A stretch of 64,000 nucleotides of DNA from positions 124,001 through 188,000 of the forward strand of contig NZ_LBIO01000057.1 of NCBI RefSeq assembly GCF_001280505.1, written 5' to 3'. This DNA comes from Mangrovimonas sp. TPBH4. Lineage in GTDB: Bacteria > Bacteroidota > Bacteroidia > Flavobacteriales > Flavobacteriaceae. Under the pieces are notes generated by a model. That model saw only the letters and a list, made by a program, of their open reading frames with translations, was not told the origin of the DNA and did not search any database. Below, in pieces: positions 59,346 through 64,000 of this stretch; within the stretch, counting starts at the first letter, position 1; each line of letters starts with the position of its first letter. A program made the position numbers and the translations under genes.

Positions 59346-60491
59346 CTAGTCCATTATTAAATTAAAGGCGCCTTTTATTAAAAATTGTGTGTCGTCCTTA
59401 AAATCCTGTGCATTCAAGATTTCAGTTTGATTTTTATCGGTCATACCAGGGCGTACTTCTTTTTGGAGGAAGGTATAGCCTGTGTCTGTTTTTTCATGAA
59501 GCATTAAAACCACATGCCTACCATCCGTCTCTACAATAGCTTCGGAGGGCAAAGCTGGTTTAGAAGTCGATGTGGTAAAAATTTGAGCTTCTATATACAT
59601 GCCAGGTGCAAAGCCTATTTTTTCAGCCTCTTCCGAGAGGTGGCCATGAATGGCAATGGTTCTTTTTTCTGGATCCACCGCTTTGTTGATTAAATGGACT
59701 TCCGCTTGGTAAATACTGTTGTCCTCATCTTGAATTTTAAACAGGATGGGCTGGCCAATTTTAATTTTTTGCAGTTCCTTTTCAAAGACATTCAGCTCTA
59801 AATGTAGGTGGGTGGTATTTACAATGGTAGCAGCGACCTCTGATGGATTTAGATACGCTCCCTTGGTAACATTCACTTTGGTAATGTAGCCATCGATAGG
59901 GGAGGTTATGGCAATGCTGGTATGAATATTGTCCAGGGAAAGGGACGTTGGGTCAATATTCATAAGTGTTAGCTTTTTGGCTATGGACTCAAATGTTGCC
60001 AGGGTTACCAAATAATCGGATTCTGCCTTAAGGAAGCTCTTTTGGGAACTTACCTTTTCTTGAGCCAGGGCTTTTTGTCGTTCATAATCCGATTTTAAAT
60101 AACTAAGCTGCCCCTTAGCCTCAAGGTATTCCTGTTGTATTTGCACATATTGTGGGTTTTCAAGCGTAAAAAGTGTTTGGTTGCGTTTTACATATTCGCC
60201 GGGAAGTAATTTGATACTTTTAATGGTACCCGAAAAATAGCTGCTAATGGAGGCTTTGTTTTCTGGGGGAACATCAATCATTCCCATTGCTTTAACCGAT
60301 TGCTGAAAGGGCTGCACTTGCAATTGCCCTAGAACCATATTAGAGGATTTGAATTGGGTTTTGGATAGTTGAATACTCCCGTTGTCCACATTGGGATTCG
60401 CCTCTTCTAATGGGATTTCCTTTTTATTGGAAGTGCAGGATGCCATCACAAGGAGTGAGGTATATATGAAAATGATAAGTTTGGTTTTCAT
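59346..60491 (-). CDS. RND efflux periplasmic adaptor (CusB/CzcB type, HlyD fold)
   Basis: A 381-residue membrane fusion protein linking the inner-membrane pump to the outer-membrane channel. It has a lipobox (LVMASC near residue 18), so I chose the ATG at 60491; an ATG 8 codons earlier is possible. Domains: beta-barrel/lipoyl segments (SSYFSGTIKSIKLLPGEYVKRNQTLFTL near 85), a coiled-coil hairpin (QIQQEYLEAKGQLSYLKSDYERQKALAQEK), SPIDGYITKVNVTKGAYLNPSE near 205, and GFAPGMYIEAQIFT near 300. No metal-binding His-rich N-terminus is seen. It lies 26 bases downstream of the RND pump gene. Confidence 0.92.
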   Translation of the reverse strand: MKTKLIIFIYTSLLVMASCTSNKKEIPLEEANPNVDNGSIQLSKTQFKSSNMVLGQLQVQPFQQSVKAMGMIDVPPENKASISSYFSGTIKSIKLLPGEYVKRNQTLFTLENPQYVQIQQEYLEAKGQLSYLKSDYERQKALAQEKVSSQKSFLKAESDYLVTLATFESIAKKLTLMNIDPTSLSLDNIHTSIAITSPIDGYITKVNVTKGAYLNPSEVAATIVNTTHLHLELNVFEKELQKIKIGQPILFKIQDEDNSIYQAEVHLINKAVDPEKRTIAIHGHLSEEAEKIGFAPGMYIEAQIFTTSTSKPALPSEAIVETDGRHVVLMLHEKTDTGYTFLQKEVRPGMTDKNQTEILNAQDFKDDTQFLIKGAFNLIMD

Positions 60492-60517
60492 GGTCTTATT
60501 TTTAGAATACTTCATTT

Positions 60518-63500
60518 TTAGGGTATTAAATAATTGCCTTCCAGCACTGTCATGTTGTATTGGTATAGGGCAGTGAGGTAATTGGTTTCTATGTCTTTGG
60601 CATTTTCCAGTAATTGGATGTATTGCAGGAAGTCTATTTCGCCATTTTGAAATGCTTGCAAAGCATGGAACACCGTTTGTTCAGACAATTCTTTACCCGA
60701 TTGTTCATAATAGTTAAGGGCTTCTTGAAATCTTCTAAGGTCCGATTGTATGGCTAGAAATTTGGCCGACATTTGTATTTTTTGATTTGCTCTTTCAAGG
60801 TTAAGAACGCTATTGGCTGTTTGGGCAGCACGTATTTTTGATCTTTGCGAACCAAACCAAACAGGAATGGCAACCCCTACTTGAAAGCCTGAGTAAGATT
60901 TTGAATCAGGCCCATTGTTGGTACCATTGAAAATTGAGAAATTAAGACCGGGTAGTAACTTTTGTTTTTCCAATTGCACTTGTCTCTCGGTAAGGTTGGC
61001 CGCATCTCTGTAATATTGCAGGGTAGGATTATTAATAGTGTCCAAAGGGTGTAACTCTAATTTTACCAAAGCAGAGGGAGTTATGGTGTAGGTGGAATCG
61101 GTTTGAAGCCATTGCCCCAATACCATATTGGATTTGTGAATGTTCTCTTCGGCCTGTTGTAGTTGCAATGAGATTTCTTTCTTTTTGGTTTCAGCTGTTA
61201 GTTTCTCAAGATAATTCGATTCTCCCATTTCAAACTTTCTATTCGCTGCATAGGCAAAAGCTGTATAAAGACTGTCTAGGTAAGTGTAGTTTTGCTTCAT
61301 GTTTTGCCAATAGGCAATTTCATAATAAGTCTTTAGGACTTCTTTGATAAGGATGAATTCATCCATCTTGTATTGGTCCTCCGATAATTGATGTTGGCCT
61401 TTCATAACATTGCGTTGGGCGCCATAGACGGTAGGGAATTGTATGGATTGATTTATCCCCCACACATCTAAGGGAAGGTTGTTGGGGGCTATGTTATTAT
61501 TGTCCTTATTATAATAAATCTCTGTTTTACCAATATCAACAGCGCTGCCAATTAATTGATCGCTTTGATTTACTTTTAAAGCAGATGCTTGAAGCCCTTG
61601 ATTGTTTTCTAAGGCTATGGCTACTGCTTCTTCTGGAGATAGGGGGGTATTTTGACTTATTATAAATTCTGGCCATATCATTATACTTAAGGTAATTAGG
61701 GTTGCCGCTTGGCGCTTAAGATTTGAGCGCTTGCCTTTTCTATCAAAAATGGCATAGAGGACGGGCAATACAATGAGGGTTAGGGCTGTTGCTGATATTA
61801 ATCCCCCAATTACTACTGTGGCCAATGGTTTTTGTACCTCGGCGCCTGCCGAAGTAGAAATAGCCATAGGGAGGAAACCTAATGCTGCTGCAGATGCCGT
61901 TAGTAATACGGGACGGAGTCTATTCTTGGTCCCCATTAGAATGCGTTCGTTGATATTATTGATACCATGTGCTTTTAGATCTTTGAACTCTTCAATAAGA
62001 ACAATGCCATTTAATACTGCAATTCCGAATAGGGCAATGAAGCCTACACCGGCCGAGATACTGAAAGGAAGTCCTCTTAAGTAAAGTAGAATGACTCCGC
62101 CTATGGCAGACATAGGGATAGCACTGTAAATGATCAGGGCTTCCTTAACCGAATCGAAAGCAAAGTAGAGCAGCACGAATATCAAAACAAGTGCAATAGG
62201 AACGGCAAACATGAGGCGTTCACGGGCCGTTCTTAGATTTTCAAATTGACCACCATATTCTATGGTGTAGCCCACGGGAAGTTTGATTTGCGCATTAATT
62301 AGCTTTTGTACATCTTTTACTACAGATTCAAGGTCTCTGTTTCGCACATTGACTCCTACCACAATCCTTCTTTTTGTGTTGTCGCGTGAAATTTTTGCAG
62401 GACCTTTTGTATAATTGATGGTCGCAAATTCACTTAGGGGTAATTGATTGCCGTTTGGTAGTTGAATTGTTGCTGTTTCAATATCTTGAATGTCCCGGTG
62501 GTGCTCCTTATCATAGCGGACTACCAAATCAAATTGCTTTTCACCTTCAAAGACTGTACCGGCGGGAGTGCCAGCAAAGCCTGTGGTAACGATATTGTTT
62601 AGGTCTGCCACGTTCAATCCGTATTTTGCTATTTTCATCCTATCGTATTTAACAGACATTTGCGGAAGCCCGGCCACTTTCTCAACGGTAATGTCTGAGG
62701 CTCCTTCCACATGCTGAATTGTTTTTTCTATTTCCAGAGCCTTTTTATACAAGATGTCGAGATCCTCTCCAAAAATCTTAATGGCCAAGTCGGCCCGTAC
62801 ACCTGTAATGAGCTCATTGAAACGCATCTCGATTGGTTGGGTGAACTCAAAATCGACACCCGGTATTTCCGAAAGGGCTTCCTTGAATTTATCGGCCAGT
62901 TCATCCTTGGACCCCGCAGAAACCCAATCGCCTTTTGGAATCAGTTTAATGATGACATCGCTTTCTTCCATAGACATGGGGTCTGTAGGGACTTCGGCAG
63001 CCCCAATGCGGCTTACTACCTGTTCCACCTCAGGAAATGTTTTTAATATATTTTCGATACGTGTGGTGATTTGGGTGGTCTTGCTCAGAGAAGTTCCTGT
63101 TTTAAGTACAGGTTGGATAACGAAATCGCCTTCATCTAATGTTGGAACAAATTCGCCGCCCATTTTTGTAAATAGGAAGAACGTCGCGATAAGTAGTGAA
63201 AATGCCAATGTTAGAACCAACTTTCTATTTTTTAGGGCCCAAGCCATGGTGGGTTTGTATTTACTTTCCAGAAAAGAAACGAGACGAGATGAAACGGTAG
63301 TTTTATTGGGATCTGTAGGTTTGATAAATAAGGAAGCCATAACCGGAACATAGGTAAAGCAAAGTAGCATGGCTCCAATTAGGGCAAAGCAAAATACTAG
63401 GGCCATAGGGCGAAACATTTTGCCTTCCACACCAACCAAAGATAAAATAGGTATGAATACAATGATGATGATGAGTTGCCCAAATACAGCTGAATGCATC

Positions 63501-64000
63501 ATTTTACTTGCTCCCATGTGAGTGATGTTATCTATAAAATTTTGTTTTTCTGTGTCAGGGATTGATAGTAGTTTACTTCGTTGAGTGGTGATTTTATAAG
63601 CGATATATTCCACTATAATGACAGCCCCATCAATAATAATCCCAAAGTCTATGGCTCCTAGGCTCATTAAATTAGCGTCTACACCAAAGATGTACATCAG
63701 GGAAAGGGCGAAGAGCAGGCACATAGGGATTACTGAAGCAACTACTAATCCAGAGCGAAAATTACCTAGTAATAGGACAACCACAAAAATCACGATCAAA
63801 CAACCCAAGATGAGGTTTTCTGCAATGGTTAAGGTAGTTTTTTCAATAAGCTCACTTCTTTCAAGAAATGGATTGATGCTTATGCCGGGAGGTAGTGTAG
63901 GAGCAATTTGTGCCACGCGTTGCTTTACAGCTTCAATTACCGCTTTGGAATTGGCGCCCTTCAACATCATTACTTGGCCTAATACTTTTTCGCCTTCACC
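60518..64000 (-). CDS. CzcA/CusA-type heavy-metal RND pump fused to a TolC-like outer membrane domain (start beyond window)
   Basis: The open frame runs through the right edge, so the N-terminal part lies outside; 1160 residues are visible. The first about 750 are RND pump: VMMLKGANS, the TM4 motif DFGIIIDGAVIIVEY (acidic residues as in CzcA, favouring Zn/Co/Cd/Ni rather than Cu/Ag), GGEFVPTLDEGDFVIQP near 270, and SAGVGFIALFGIAVLNGIVLIEEF near 650. From about 770 comes a TolC/CusC-like domain (SPEEAVAIALENNQGLQASALKV, then EQSGKELSEQTVFHALQAFQNGEIDFLQYIQLL). This joined form is typical of Bacteroidota. The fused channel needs the adaptor encoded next. Confidence 0.93.
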   Translation of the reverse strand, partial: GEGEKVLGQVMMLKGANSKAVIEAVKQRVAQIAPTLPPGISINPFLERSELIEKTTLTIAENLILGCLIVIFVVVLLLGNFRSGLVVASVIPMCLLFALSLMYIFGVDANLMSLGAIDFGIIIDGAVIIVEYIAYKITTQRSKLLSIPDTEKQNFIDNITHMGASKMMHSAVFGQLIIIIVFIPILSLVGVEGKMFRPMALVFCFALIGAMLLCFTYVPVMASLFIKPTDPNKTTVSSRLVSFLESKYKPTMAWALKNRKLVLTLAFSLLIATFFLFTKMGGEFVPTLDEGDFVIQPVLKTGTSLSKTTQITTRIENILKTFPEVEQVVSRIGAAEVPTDPMSMEESDVIIKLIPKGDWVSAGSKDELADKFKEALSEIPGVDFEFTQPIEMRFNELITGVRADLAIKIFGEDLDILYKKALEIEKTIQHVEGASDITVEKVAGLPQMSVKYDRMKIAKYGLNVADLNNIVTTGFAGTPAGTVFEGEKQFDLVVRYDKEHHRDIQDIETATIQLPNGNQLPLSEFATINYTKGPAKISRDNTKRRIVVGVNVRNRDLESVVKDVQKLINAQIKLPVGYTIEYGGQFENLRTARERLMFAVPIALVLIFVLLYFAFDSVKEALIIYSAIPMSAIGGVILLYLRGLPFSISAGVGFIALFGIAVLNGIVLIEEFKDLKAHGINNINERILMGTKNRLRPVLLTASAAALGFLPMAISTSAGAEVQKPLATVVIGGLISATALTLIVLPVLYAIFDRKGKRSNLKRQAATLITLSIMIWPEFIISQNTPLSPEEAVAIALENNQGLQASALKVNQSDQLIGSAVDIGKTEIYYNKDNNNIAPNNLPLDVWGINQSIQFPTVYGAQRNVMKGQHQLSEDQYKMDEFILIKEVLKTYYEIAYWQNMKQNYTYLDSLYTAFAYAANRKFEMGESNYLEKLTAETKKKEISLQLQQAEENIHKSNMVLGQWLQTDSTYTITPSALVKLELHPLDTINNPTLQYYRDAANLTERQVQLEKQKLLPGLNFSIFNGTNNGPDSKSYSGFQVGVAIPVWFGSQRSKIRAAQTANSVLNLERANQKIQMSAKFLAIQSDLRRFQEALNYYEQSGKELSEQTVFHALQAFQNGEIDFLQYIQLLENAKDIETNYLTALYQYNMTVLEGNYLIP

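Noticed and set aside
62754-63353. 199-codon plus-strand frame across the RND pump
   Set aside because: Shadow of the CzcA-like gene; no recognisable domain or start signal.

Overview
The window reads as chromosomal DNA of a marine, aerobic member of the Flavobacteriaceae (Bacteroidota). The evidence is gliding lipoprotein gldI, a type IX secretion C-terminal sorting domain, OstA-like, DUF3810, DUF6122, DUF5683 and GIN-domain proteins, moderate to low GC, and many promoters with the Bacteroidota -7 element TAnnTTTG in place of a sigma70 -10 box. It is dense core genome. No insertion sequence, integrase, prophage, CRISPR array or rRNA gene was seen; the only tRNA is tRNA-Pro(TGG).

Left part (1-16.2 kb), nearly all on the minus strand after a partial mazG: DUF349 protein, aroE, two tandem DUF368 membrane proteins, a TPR protein, a class III aminotransferase with an OstA-like LPS-transport protein, then purA-fur-relA/spoT, a DUF4386 membrane protein and an SDR oxidoreductase. 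From 16.4 to 21.2 kb lie an octaheme cytochrome/TPR lipoprotein, a convergent diheme DUF3365 protein, and an AT-rich pocket of poorly known genes. From 21.5 to 32.7 kb: BCCT transporter, Ste24-type protease, TrmH-type methyltransferase, a T9SS-sorted secreted protein, DUF3810, dipeptidase PepD, and an nrnA-gldI-PPIase operon.

Middle (32.9-47.4 kb): ndk; a recF / small lipoprotein / dciA-like operon; a plus-strand run of TPR protein, ribH, two related small membrane proteins, mutL, two rhomboid proteases and an endonuclease/exonuclease/phosphatase; then a minus-strand run parA-parB-DUF5683-dapB-lepB-wbqC-DUF6122, which links chromosome segregation, cell-wall precursor synthesis and protein export.

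Right part (47.6-64 kb): a udk-ftsB-methylmalonyl-CoA mutase operon with an uncharacterised His-tailed lipoprotein between the two mutase subunits; a PQQ-type sugar dehydrogenase with its cytochrome c; tRNA-Pro; a cluster of a Crp/Fnr regulator, GIN-domain lipoprotein, two-domain retropepsin-like lipoprotein and DUF1428 protein, with a perfect FNR-type box; and a heavy-metal RND efflux operon in which the CzcA-like pump is fused to a TolC-like domain and runs off the right edge.

No clearly new multi-gene system stands out. The best leads are the FNR-box-controlled GIN/retropepsin cluster, the paired small membrane proteins between ribH and mutL, the lipoprotein inside the mutase operon, the octaheme/diheme cytochrome pair, and a short DHFR-family-like remnant at 58.6-58.7 kb.
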